In this document: positions 12,607 to 22,527 of the stretch, piece by piece
Position numbering within the stretch: position 1 is the stretch's first letter
Layout: each line of letters begins with the position of its first letter
NCBI GenBank assembly: GCA_036897625.1
Contig: JAYMTA010000697.1
Span: 1 to 25,122, forward strand
Length of the DNA stretch: 25,122 bases
Reading direction: 5' to 3'
Source of the DNA: Pelargonium cotyledonis
Lineage: Eukaryota > Streptophyta > Magnoliopsida > Geraniales > Geraniaceae
The notes under the pieces: model-generated
Database searches by the model: none
Told to the model about the DNA's origin: nothing
What the model saw: the letters and a program-made list of their open reading frames with translations, nothing else
Program-made: the position numbers and the translations under genes

Positions 12607-13596
12607 CTCCAAAGAGTTCTATGCAAACACTGGTTCTCCACAAAAATTCTACCTTCCAGATCAAGCAATTTATGTACTCCAAATTCAAAATCCAATCTAG
12701 AAGTCGCAGTAAACAATATTTTTGTATCTCCAAATTGCTGCACGCAAAATATGAATCTTCTTTTATTTTTTTACCTCAAATATTCTAACACCTGTCTTCT
12801 TCTTCGAACACTCGAAAATTCCAATACAATCGTCCAACTCAGAGGCTATCACCAATCATCGAATCTGCAAAACTCAGCCTCAAACGACACTCAATTTCGA
12901 AATACCAGACAAGATTAGCAACGAAAAAGAGTAGACTATACGAGTTTTCAACTTGAAAACGCCAAAATTTGGGGATTCCAACTTTTCGAAGCCAGAAAAG
13001 GCGTGCAATCGGACAGAAAATTGAACTGAAAAACAATACAATGAATCTGATAGGAGGGATAAGTGTCTCCAAAGCTGAAATATCAGAAATCGGAAACGGA
13101 AAGTTTGAATTTTGACGAAAATTAGGGCTAGGAGGGGACGAGAGAGAAAGGAGGAGAGTAGAGATAGATAGTGAAGAAGGTGATGAGTAGGGACAAAAAT
13201 GCGCGGTGGGTGAAATGAGCACCCGGTCTTGCCCGGACGCCACGTGTCCGGGTAACGCTTGTGGGGAATATAGAGTTACGCGTGGTGGATAAACACTCGG
13301 TCACTGCCACATTGTCTCGGACTCGATCCTCTTGTCTAGGAACACGTGTTTGTCACGTGCGACTTGAGAATAAAAAAACGTGACGTCAGAACTAAACGAT
13401 TACCGGTAGATAGTGCTGGGCCGAGCTGCGCGAGCCCAATTAACAAAGCCCAAGTTGACTCGACAGCGTGTCGTCTTCAACCATTTCTTCTTGGCATTTA
13501 CCAGAGACCAGAACTCTACGTTATCTCTGCAAATCCGTACCCGGTACACCATATAAGCTCTTAAATCTTCTCTCCCATCTCGGAAGCTCTGTAAAA
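12607..13596. promoter_or_regulatory. Divergent promoter and leader region between two genes
   Basis: About 990 bp separate the two divergent start codons at 12606 (minus) and 13597 (plus). The minus-strand 5' leader probably fills much of 12607-13200, and a GCGTGCAG acceptor-like site near 12743 may end a leader intron. The plus gene has no earlier in-frame ATG: its frame stays open upstream, but only GTG-type triplets precede ATG 13597. GC content rises around 13200-13450, where the likely control elements cluster. Confidence 0.55.
13241..13388. promoter_or_regulatory. G-box/C-box cluster
   Basis: CACGTG occurs at 13241-13246, 13343-13348 and 13354-13359, and the palindrome TGACGTCA at 13381-13388. 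These are classical plant bZIP (and, for CACGTG, bHLH and BZR) binding sites. Four such palindromes within 148 bp in the middle of a divergent intergenic region is well above chance. Binding itself is inferred. Confidence 0.6.
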
Positions 13597-16298
13597 ATGG
13601 AGGTTCACTTACGATACCCCAAAATTCAGCTCGATGACTACCAACCCAATTTTCCATCTCTCTCGGTAATTGATGTCTCTCTCTCTATACTCTATTTTAT
13701 TTAATTGCTTGCTCTTTGTTTTTTCATGATTGTATGTTTGGTTGCTTAGAAAATTGGGTGAAAATCCGAACTTTACGAGTCTATTAATTGGGTTGATTTT
13801 GGATTGCTCTGAATATGAAATTTTGATCCATTAGGAATATGGGTTTTGAGTTATTTTATGTGAAGGCGTTGCTTTATTAGCATTTTAGGGTTTATAGAGC
13901 AAGAGGAACTGTTTTGCTTTGGGGTGGTTTAAGGTCAAGGAGGTGTTTTATATATTTTTTTTATAGTAATAGTGGAGGTTTTCAAGTTTTTAGATTGGTT
14001 CTTTTCATTGTTATTTAAAAACATGGGAAATTTAAATATGTGGTACATTAGGTAGATGAGTCTGGTTTAGCTATCTACCCATTTTGTATAGAATCTATTA
14101 AAAATTGTTAGATAGTTTCTTATCTTTAGATTGCTAATTTGAAGTGTGTTACAATGATTGTATATTGGATAAAATAGTTACCAGAAACAATAACTTTTTG
14201 TTTAGAAAAAACAATGTTGCTCTTAGTAATGCATTCCAACAACTGAGACGGTACCATATTTTATAAAAGCCTCCAGACCTTTGTTTTTGTAACTTAGCAA
14301 GTCTCAGCCAATATTTGATAAACTGAATTTGGATTGCTAAGGATGCTGGTGAAGAAGTGGCAGAACAGAGAGAAAATGGTAATTTGATACATACAGATGA
14401 CCTTGTGCATGAAGAAAATAGTCAAAATACACATCATGAAAGTGATGCGTCTCCTTCCTCTTATCCCGCTGCCAATTGGGAAAATGATGTGCAAGGAGAT
14501 TCAGGTGCTGGGCAGCAGGAGCGGGGTAAATTTTTTTTGTTACGACACGCCGCTTCCTGAAGAAACTGGGTTTTGGATACCTGTCTCTGTTCCACCGATG
14601 TCAGAAAGCACGCGTGAAGATTGGATTAAAGGTGTCCCTCCTGATGGTGGATACTTTCCTGATGGAGACTTGGGTTGGGATCAATTTATAGATTTTAAGG
14701 AGATGACTATTTGGGATGTGGTTTTCGAGATGTTACATGCAGCAAGAGGAAAGGTGACTGCTCTTTCTTCAGGTGATGTCGTCGGGTGTAGGCTTTCCTG
14801 GATGTCAGATCACCTTCTCGAGCAAGCTTGGGATGAGATGGCCCAAACTCTTACAGAGGCAAATTTTGGTAACATAAAGGAAATTCTTGAAGCAGAGCCA
14901 CCAAAATGGTTGGCTGATAGTGCTCCACTAGTTGCATGCTTTGTAGTGTGCGATTCCATCCTATCATGTGCTCCAGGCACCATTGTCGTTTCTGTGGAGG
15001 AATATTTTGTAATCAGTGTTCTAAGGGGAGGAGCTTGTTACCCACAAAATTCCGAACCGGTGAACCACAAAGGGTCTGCGATGTATGCTGCGTGCGTCTT
15101 GAGTCTGCACAAACATACTTAATGGATCAAGTAAGTCGCGCTGCTCAGCTGCCAACTCATGATCTGACTGACCTGAGTACTTTAAGATCATGGCTTAACT
15201 TTCCGTGGGGGCAGTCAATGGAATATGAGATCTACAAGGCTACAAACACCATTCAAGGATATAACAAGGTGATGTTCTTTGGAATTCATTGTGTTTGACT
15301 ACATTTGTCCTCATTCCCATTTGCATGGAGGGTCTACTTTGGTTTTTAAATCCTCATGGTATTGATAATAACTACATTTATCAGGTTGGCTCTCTTTCTC
15401 CTGAGAAGTCCATACCTGATACTATTCTCAGACAGGCAAAAGGCTTTGCAATCCTTACCGTTGCTAAGTTTGGTGTGTTGGTGACCTATAATGTTGGAAC
15501 AGGCCTAGTTATTTCTCGCAGAAAGGATGGATCCTGGTCTCCACCTCTGCAATTTCTACAATTGGTATGGGTTGGGGAGCTCAGGTATTAATATTGCTTT
15601 ATCTGTATAATTTTCACGGCATAGCTTTCTTTACATACTCATGAACATCTTTTGTTTCCTCAAGTAATGTTGATGGAAATGATTTTTTTTATTTAAATAA
15701 AATTAATATAGAGATGAGTAGATTTCTGTGTCAAGCTGGAAAAAAACTTTTTGAATCTTACTGGTTTAATTTTGTTATGTTAAACAGGCTGGAGGGGAAT
15801 TGACAGACTTCATAATTGTGTTAAGAACAAATGATGCTATCAAAACATTTAGTGGAAATGTGCATTTCTCGGTTGGAGCAGGTTTGAGTGCAGCGGTTGG
15901 CATTGTCGGGCGAGCTGCTGAAGCTGATCTTCGTGCTGGGGATGGTGGATATGCCGCTTGCTATACTTACAGCTGTAGTAAAGGTACATTTTTTTCCGTT
16001 AGGGGATTTGTATGTCTTATGAAGGTACTGTTTGGATTAGAATTTTCGTTCAGAAAATGGGAATTAGGAATGAAAATGTGAATGAGATTCTCTAATTATA
16101 ATGACTGACTTCACAGGGGCATTTGTCGGGTGCTCACTTGAAGGGAGTATTGTCACAACCCGACAACAGGAAAATTCTAGATTCTACGGTAATCCTTCCA
16201 TAAGTGCATCAGATATTCTTCTCGGCTCCATGCCTAGCCCTCCAGCTGCTTCCATTCTCTATCGCGCTCTCTCAATTCTATACGAGAAGCACTCTTAG
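13597..16298 (+). CDS. FYVE zinc-finger and SYLF-domain protein, CFS1-like, with interrupted reading frame
   Basis: Five exons by splice sites and homology: 13597-13665, 14342-15268, 15385-15584, 15788-15983, 16117-16298 (stop TAG). After an acidic, probably disordered N-terminus comes a conserved block beginning YDTPLPEETGFWIPV, then a FYVE finger with the PI3P-binding motif RHHCRFCGG and further Cys pairs (about 14930-15110), then a SYLF domain (about 15250-16290). Arabidopsis relatives are CFS1 (At3g43230) and At1g29800; CFS1 works on endosomes and in autophagosome-endosome fusion. The frame is broken three times: one extra base in a G4 or T8 run near 14523-14541; a deletion (1 mod 3) near 14934, where loss of one ATGC copy would remove the first FYVE Cys; and one missing base near 15546 (CCTCT where the family has Pro-Ser). 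Either a decaying gene or clustered assembly errors; I cannot tell which. The family call is firm, integrity is not. Confidence 0.85.
16022..16096. mobile_element. Partial MITE copy in the last intron of the FYVE/SYLF gene
   Basis: AAGGTACTGTTTGGATTAGA followed by GGGAATTAGGAATG and GAATGAGATTCT matches the left half of the element at 1569-1744 in order and spacing. The right inverted repeat is missing. It fills most of the 133-bp intron 15984-16116. Truncated, non-autonomous and coding for nothing. Confidence 0.55.
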
Positions 16299-17583
16299 GT
16301 AAGTGGTAGAATCGAGTAATCGGGGTACAGGATCCATGTACAGATAATGCATTTCTTCTCTTCTTGAAACCGTCTATTCATTTTTCCACTTTGAAGCAAA
16401 TGGTGGTCAATGGTTCTACAGTGTAAAGATATACGGATAATTTATTTCAATTATGGATTCGATATGATACTAGAAACTTTGTACATATGTGGACAAGAAA
16501 GTTTAACGATAATGATAGAAAAAGCTTGAGATCATTTACAGTTCCTTATCCATTTTGTGTCTCTGGATGATCCTCAGGTGATAGTTACAACTTACAAGGA
16601 TAATCCTAAAAAATACAAGTATAGACAGTTCCAATAAGGATCAGACAAAAACAGTTGAGGCCAGAATATATCCATTTGGTTTATCTGAAGCCTTTGGAGA
16701 CAAGGTGAGTTCAAATAATCAAGCACAATGCCAAAATTCTTGTGCTTGACTCCAGTTCAAATATGGCTGAACCTCTCACATGGTGGAGCTATCTGGATAA
16801 GCCATAAAAACCCAGTTGTTGGTTGCGACATGGCCTGGACAGCTTGGGTTTTAGCTACAAAATAGGAATAGCAAATGGGTCCATCTACCTGTGATTTGTA
16901 GTGCATCTCATGTCATCATCAAAGCTACCATTGAACAAAGACATGAAAGCAAGCTAGAAAATAATCCACTCTTTTTAGGGCTTGGGGTCAAAAGATGGCA
17001 AAAGGAGGATTCAAAGACTTTAGCCAATATAATTCACACCATTTTCAGAGACTAGTAATGGTCCACAGCTATTGTCTATGTCTATAAAGTGTTTTTTCTG
17101 TACATTTTAAGTTCCAACCATTGGCAATAATGGGTATCTGTAAATGCATTAAAAACTCTTGAAAGTAAAAGACTGGGTTGAAAATAAAAAGCTAAAAAAA
17201 AATGAGCATAGATTCAAATAGGCAATAGCTTGCAAGAATCATTGACCACTAATTTCAATGGCAACTAAAGAATCCATTGGTGTAGTATTATCAGTTCATT
17301 CACTGAAATATAGGTTTTACATAAGAAGACCAAATGAGTGGGTTGTGAAAACACCCAACACTTCCAAGAACTAAACTACATACAGTTTTAAATAATTAAA
17401 AATAAGATTTCAATAGAATGGAGTAAAAAAAAAAGATGAAAGAAGGAAGGAGGGAAATTGCTACACTCACCTTGATCCCCTTAGCTGCTAAGCAGCACAA
17501 ATAAGAGGCCAAAGTTGATTCATAGATACCATTGATTTTTTTACTTGCCCAACCTTTACGTCAGCAAGGAAACCTAACAGGAT
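16299..17583. other. Intergenic region between convergent genes
   Basis: No supportable gene. The left part should hold the 3' UTR of the FYVE/SYLF gene; a good splice donor (GTAAGT) directly follows its stop codon. The right part should hold the 3' UTR of the first BEH4-like gene. The rest is AT-rich with A-runs. A block at 17055-17134 resembles sequence downstream of the second BEH4-like gene and is listed separately. Confidence 0.5.
17055..17134. other. Noncoding block shared by both BEH4-like gene copies (copy 1)
   Basis: From GGTCCACA through ATTGTCTATGTCTATAAAGT to CCATTGGCAATAAT this stretch matches 22153-22236 in the same order and orientation with small gaps. It lies about 450-530 bp beyond the stop codon of the first BEH4-like gene. 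It reads as duplicated 3' flank kept in part; function unknown. Confidence 0.55.
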
Positions 17584-20185
17584 TCAAATGTTCATCTCAA
17601 AACACTTGGTTTTTGAGCTCCCAAGTGTGAGCTCTAGATCATCTGATACACACTCTTCATGGATCCTCTCTCCTTCCCATGGCTTCACCAACCTTGTCAT
17701 ATGGCTTCCAAAAGCAAACTCATCTGAAATCGCTTCGGACATAGGAATATCAGCATTATGATCACAACTTGCTGCAATAGCAGGGGAGCAAGTCCCACTT
17801 TGCCCTGGAGTTGCCATACGGGATCCGCTACCAGGATACATGTCTTCCTTGAAACCGAATGGGTTAGAATAAACAAGGCTGAATGTTGGAGAATTTGCCC
17901 CTCCTTGAGGATGTCGAACCCCAGCAAACCACTGCGGCTCAGAAACGATCTGGCGACCAGGGCTTTGGGGAGTGGAAGATGGCAGGAAGGGGTAGTGCTG
18001 CTGCCCGCCCCAGTTTGGGCGTGCAGATTGGTCATCCCACTCAGAGTTCATTCGAGGGGTCTGGGCAGTTGGAGAGCTTAATGGCGGTGTGACAGGTGCA
18101 CTAATAGATCCACCATGAATGTGAAGATGGGGGAGCTTAAAGGAGGAGGCTGATGAGGATGAAGAAGAGAGGTTTTTAAGCCACGGAATGAGGGAATTGG
18201 GATCAGTATTGGGATTAGCAGCATAAGAGGATGAGGCTGGACTAGGAAAGGAAGAAGAGGCAGGACTAGGGTTGTAGGAAGCACGGGGGCTTTGGTGGTA
18301 AGACGAGCATGGACTGGCAGTTACTGAACCACCCATCACATCCATGCGTTCCAATGGTTTACAGCCCTGCAAGAAGTGGAAGATAATCATTCAATTGCAA
18401 AATAAACAAAACATTTAGACAGTGGAACAGATACCAGTCGAACTAGTCATGTGCAAATGGTAAACCATGATTTCTTTAGACCTATATATGTTCATGAACG
18501 TTTACAATTCAAAGTTGAAACAAATAATATCATCAAAATGTTTCTTTTCTAACAAACTTTCACTGATTTACAAGTTAAATTTCATGTAGCATCAAACCAA
18601 AAAGAGGGCAAGAGAAAATATCTCAGCACTCAGGACTTATCTCTTATGCATTAGTCAGTTGGTGACAACCACATTTTTCTTGTTAGATCCTATGATATCA
18701 GAGTTTGTTTTTGTCTTACCCCCCAAAGGCAATGTGGTAATACTGATACTATTGCTCGTGTTTTTTAGCCATAAAATTAACTAGCAAAATGCCTACCTAA
18801 GTTCACACTCTACCAACCAAACAAAAAAAATCCTTCAACTGCCTCCAAAATTTCACATTACCACGAAACATAAACCTTCTTTTCTTGCTACATCCCTTTT
18901 GTTACTTATCATGCTAAGAAATCGTCATGTCATTAACCCCTGAGAGCCATTGTCACTTTTTCTATTATCTTTTTTTTTCAGGCATGAAATTCACTGAGTA
19001 GAAGTCAAAACAAGGTCAAGAGAGGGTTCATGCCTAACTAGGTTTCCTACTCCAAAGGTTATGACTACTTCTCTAAGCCATGGGACTGATTCATGAGATG
19101 AAACATGCAAAATGCCTAAGAGCAATTCTTGATTCACTTAACACATTATTATGGAAATTTAATGCTTATGACAAAAAGAGCCCATTAAAAGCACTGAACT
19201 ATTCTGCATTCATACACCTGCAGACTGAAACTCATTCATATTGGCACATATCACAAAAAGAACCAAAAGCAATTATTTTTTACAGTTCAAAGGTTCAATC
19301 ACAATTAGGGTACATGATAATAACAGCACAAATAGTTGAATGGAAACCTTATTGAGACCCTCTCAGACTTTCCTACTCTCCTTATAGTAAGTTGAAAGAA
19401 ATCTTGTGCTACACTAAAAAAATGCAAGGAAAAAAAAAATCCCAAATGGTAAAAAACAGAGCAGAACAAAGAAAGATGCTCTCATGTCCAGTGTAACTAC
19501 ATGGAAGAACTGGAAGAGACATTGAAGTGAACTGAACAGACAAAAACTGCCCCTCTCAACCCTCCTATTCCTATGTCAAAACTGAAGCTAATGGTAGTAT
19601 TTTTGGGGATCCAAGAAGGGCATTTCCGTCTTAACGAAACCTGCATTGTTGTTCATAGGAAACACATACAGAGACAAGAACCTAATGCCCCAAAGAAAGT
19701 GAACAAAAGAAGATGAAGACAGTGTGCTGCTGATTGACCAGATCCGGTGATGAAAGAGTTACAAAACCGAAATGTGGAAGCTAATCGTCTACAACCAAAT
19801 CCAGGAATCAATGCTAAAATGAGCTTCTACAGTACCATTTGAGTATTTTCTGAGTTCATAAAGCTGATATTATTGCTAACGCAAGCTGTTCAATCGGCAA
19901 AAATGATTGCCGGAGCTAGCTAGACGATGTGTGAACTACAAACATGACAAAATGAATACAAAATTTTACCTTACGGTAGGTGGTGCCGTCGGGCTCGACG
20001 GTCCAGCCGGCCTCGTCGCAGAGAGCTTTGAGGACTTCATTGTTGTCGCAATGCTTGGGGAGCTTGTAATTGCCGTACATTCTCAGTCCGGCGAAGATCT
20101 TCGCCGCAATCGCTCTCCGCCGCCGCTCCCTCCGCTTGTTGTTCTCCCTCTCCTTCCATGTCGGGAGCCTCGTCCCCGACGTCAT
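17584..20185 (-). CDS. BES1/BZR1 homolog, BEH4-like transcription factor (tandem copy 1, complete)
   Basis: Nuclear transcription factor of the brassinosteroid pathway; relatives bind E-box/BRRE promoter sites and are held inactive by GSK3-type kinases such as BIN2. Two exons, 20185-19970 (72 aa) and 18366-17584 (260 aa plus stop), are joined in phase 0 across a 1.6-kb intron, giving 332 aa; Arabidopsis BEH4 has about 325. Residues 1-75 are the bHLH-like DNA-binding domain ([15 protein letters not shown], a basic RRERRRR run, [24 protein letters not shown]). A Ser/Pro-rich region with many S/T-x3-S/T kinase sites follows, with the family blocks [37 protein letters not shown] and [11 protein letters not shown], and a C-terminal EAR repression motif LELTLG. 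The end differs from copy 2: the splice donor there is changed here (CCAAGTG instead of CCAGGTG), so reading continues to CFEMNI and stop. Same orientation as copy 2, about 5 kb away. Confidence 0.95.
18367..19969 (-). other. Large intron of BEH4-like copy 1
   Basis: About 1.6 kb between the DNA-binding exon and the regulatory exon. The donor is GTAAAA and the acceptor TTCTTGCAG. AT-rich, with no convincing coding sequence on either strand and no repeat I recognise. I see no long similarity to the corresponding intron of copy 2. Confidence 0.7.
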
Positions 20186-20640
20186 CCCCAGCCGATCGAT
20201 CGGGCAAATCCAAACGACGCCGTGTCGTCAGAAACTGAGAATCCGACCAGAAAGTCGCCGGATTTCCGAGTTCACGTAACAACAGAAAGAGATTCAGAGA
20301 AGATTGAGGGAGCTATAGAGCTCCGGGTCGCAGAATCGAGCTGAAACGGCGCCGTTACTAGTGGTGTAAACGGAGATCGGATTGGGCATTTATGATAGAT
20401 CCGATCACTAATCGGAAAACAGCTCTTGAAACAGGAAGTGGTTTCAAGGAAAAATTCAATGCGAAAGCTTGAACAGGCAAAGAAAAAAAAGTGAATCGAA
20501 GTTTGTTTCGGAGAGAGAAATGTGGGGTAGAGATGGGGAGCTGAGCTGCTGTTGAGAGTGGTCTATAGTCAATTCTTCGAGCTGGCTTGTTTTTATTAGG
20601 ACTGGGTTTTAAGCTTGATTAACGAAATTGCCACTAATTA
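20186..20640 (-). promoter_or_regulatory. 5' leader and proximal promoter of BEH4-like copy 1
   Basis: A GC-rich stretch immediately upstream of ATG 20185, unlike the AT-rich DNA beyond 20600. It contains the perfect 12-bp palindrome AACGGCGCCGTT at 20345-20356 and an imperfect ACGACGCCGTGTCGT near 20214. Both look like motifs common in plant leaders. No start site can be fixed by eye. Confidence 0.45.
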
Positions 20641-21252
20641 ATGTCACCTTGTCATGTTTGTGCTGGCTTCAATACGTTCTTTTTTTGGGAAGAAAAATAA
20701 TTATTCATGGTATTTTTGTAACTGTCTTAAGGGAAAAAAATAATTGGAAATTATATTCCAATTTTGACTAGTACAGTTATTATTATTTTATTTTATTTTC
20801 CTGTTTTCAACAATTTTGCCTCCTAAAATACTAATTAGATCACCTTATTACAACTAAAATTTAGATAATTCACCACTGTTATCAAAAAGTTGAAGTGTAT
20901 TTAAATTTTATATTATGTCTTGAGACATTGTTAAATGACATGCAAAATTCTTTGACAACATCATAAAGCTTTTTGAATCAAAATTATTTTTAATTCTGAT
21001 TATGTATTTAAAATATGATTCTTGACATTAGAATTTTATTTATTTGAATGTCCCCTATAAAATTGTAAAAGTTTGAATTTTTTGAGTCTAGAGAAAAATG
21101 TAAAGATATAAAGATGAGATGTACTTTTATTATGTAACTTCGTTGGATCAATTTAATTTTTAAAATAAATATAATGTTTTTTTATATAATTTTGTGCTAA
21201 AATGAGATAGAGAGTAAACATTCTTTTTACTATTAAAGACTATTTTTTTTTA
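20641..21252. other. AT-rich intergenic DNA
   Basis: Very AT-rich with short T and A runs. No coding sequence and no repeat recognised. Confidence 0.5.
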
Positions 21253-21480
21253 ACTAGAAATAATAATATTTTTCGCTTTCCAGTAGACTCAAACTTGAGA
21301 CCTCATAAGCAATTCAAAGTGTTTTAACTACTTGACACAATATGTCTTAATGACAACTGATTGCTTTTACTCGAAATAATAGTATTTTTCACTCTCCAAA
21401 TGACTCAAACTTGAGACCTCATAAGTAATTCAGAGTGTTTAACCACATTTATTGGTGACAACTGATTACTTTCACTCATG
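21253..21480 (-). repeat. Two tandem tRNA-derived SINE-like fragments
   Basis: Unit 1 (21253-21368) and unit 2 (21369-21480) share most of their sequence at a 116-bp period. Read on the minus strand, each has a degenerate tRNA-like promoter: an A-box-like TCAAGTAGTTAA and, about 40 bases on, GAGGTCTCAAGTTTGAGTC in place of the B-box GGTTCGANTCC. This looks like the head of a plant tRNA-derived SINE, decayed, without a clear tail or target duplication. A simple tandem duplication of another sequence is possible. Confidence 0.5.
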
Positions 21481-21597
21481 TTTGTCTATTAAGAAAATAA
21501 TTTTTAAAACCATAAAAACCATTTTGTTGGGGTTAATTTATTTATTTATTTTTTAGTGAAGTGATCACTCTATTTTCAGTTTTTCACTAATTACAAC

Positions 21598-21982
21598 AAA
21601 AAAATGTTCAATTTAGTCCATGAACTATTCAAAACGTTTGAATTTAGTCTCTCAACTTTCAAGTATTTCAGAATAGTCCAAAATTAAGCAAAACGATTGA
21701 TTTTAATCCAAAATTTGAGCAAATCGTTTGACGGAAGGACATTCCGTCAAATGAAGAGACAGAATCCGTCAAGTGTGCTAACGTGGCTAATTCCACATCA
21801 GCACAACTAACAGATTCTGTCTCCCTATTTGATTGAATGTCTTTCCATCAAACGTTTTCATCCAACTTTGGACTAATTCCAATTACTTTTGTGAACTTTG
21901 AATTATTCTAAAACCCTTGAAAGTTGAATGACTAAATCCAAACGTGTTGAATAGTTCAGACACTAAAATGAAATTTTTTCCA
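21598..21982. mobile_element. Foldback (long inverted repeat) non-autonomous DNA element
   Basis: The left arm (AATTTAGTCCATGAACTATTC onward, near 21610) is answered on the right by its inverted copy near 21920-21975 (CTTGAAAGTTGAATGACTAAA, then GAATAGTTCAGACACTAAAA). The centre has a second inverted pair: GACAGAATCCGTCA against ACAGATTCTGTCTCC around 21755-21825. About 385 bp, no coding capacity. Long inverted arms of this TTTAGTCC...GAACT type are common in plant genomes, often attributed to Mutator-like elements; I could not find a clear 9-bp target duplication. Confidence 0.6.
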
Positions 21983-22495
21983 AAGGAAAACAAAAATTGT
22001 TAAGAAAGAGGATTTGAGTTGGGTCAATGATAATAGGCATTGACCAGACAGAAAAGCAAGTTACATAATAAGCAACTCTCCAAGGCTTTGGTCAGGGGCA
22101 TAACATAAAAGGGAATTTAAAGGAGCATAATAAACCTGCAAGAACAATTGGTTAATGGTGTTGGTCCACATCAATTATCTTGTGTCTACAAAAGTTGCAC
22201 ATTTTTTTGTTACTTACCAACAATTGGCAATAATATGCGACCACCGTGGTCCATCACTCATGGAACAAAAATTGATTGTTGATACCAAAACCCTTCAATC
22301 ACTCCCAAAGATTTTTTCAATGAGTACTTGACCTGTGCAAGTTCAAAGAGTTTCTTGCAAATCATCATTTCATTCCATAATAGTGGGCTTACATGTTTCA
22401 ACGAAAAAAGAGGGAACCATAGCATAGGGTTTCAGAGGAAGGCCAAATACACACAATTTTGAAATAAATAATCGCGATACATACTTCATGCGTCG
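21983..22495. other. 3' flank of BEH4-like copy 2
   Basis: AT-rich noncoding DNA downstream of the minus-strand gene, probably including its 3' UTR. It contains the block shared with copy 1 (22153-22236). Nothing else recognised. Confidence 0.5.
22153..22236. other. Noncoding block shared by both BEH4-like gene copies (copy 2)
   Basis: Counterpart of 17055-17134: GGTCCACA, then ATTATCTTGTGTCTACAAAAGT, a T-run and CAATTGGCAATAAT in the same order. It lies about 290-375 bp beyond the stop codon of the second BEH4-like gene. Confidence 0.55.
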
Positions 22496-22527
22496 TTAAG
22501 ATTGATCTTTTTCGCTTCCTGAGCTTT

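Noticed and set aside
12839-13243. Open frame of 134 codons on the minus strand upstream of the 492-aa gene
   Set aside because: It begins without an ATG, is low-complexity Ser/Pro/Phe sequence, and lies where the leader and promoter of the minus-strand gene should be.
13468-13596. In-frame upstream extension of the FYVE/SYLF gene first exon
   Set aside because: The frame is open but its first triplet is GTG, not ATG; ATG 13597 is the first proper start.
19080-19355. 91-codon open frame on the plus strand in the intron of BEH4-like copy 1
   Set aside because: Part of it looks superficially like retroelement polyprotein wording, but it is short, isolated and without any flanking element structure. 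Not enough to call an element.
20345-20356. Palindrome AACGGCGCCGTT as a specific operator
   Set aside because: Similar GC-rich palindromes are frequent in plant gene leaders; one copy is not evidence of a defined factor site.
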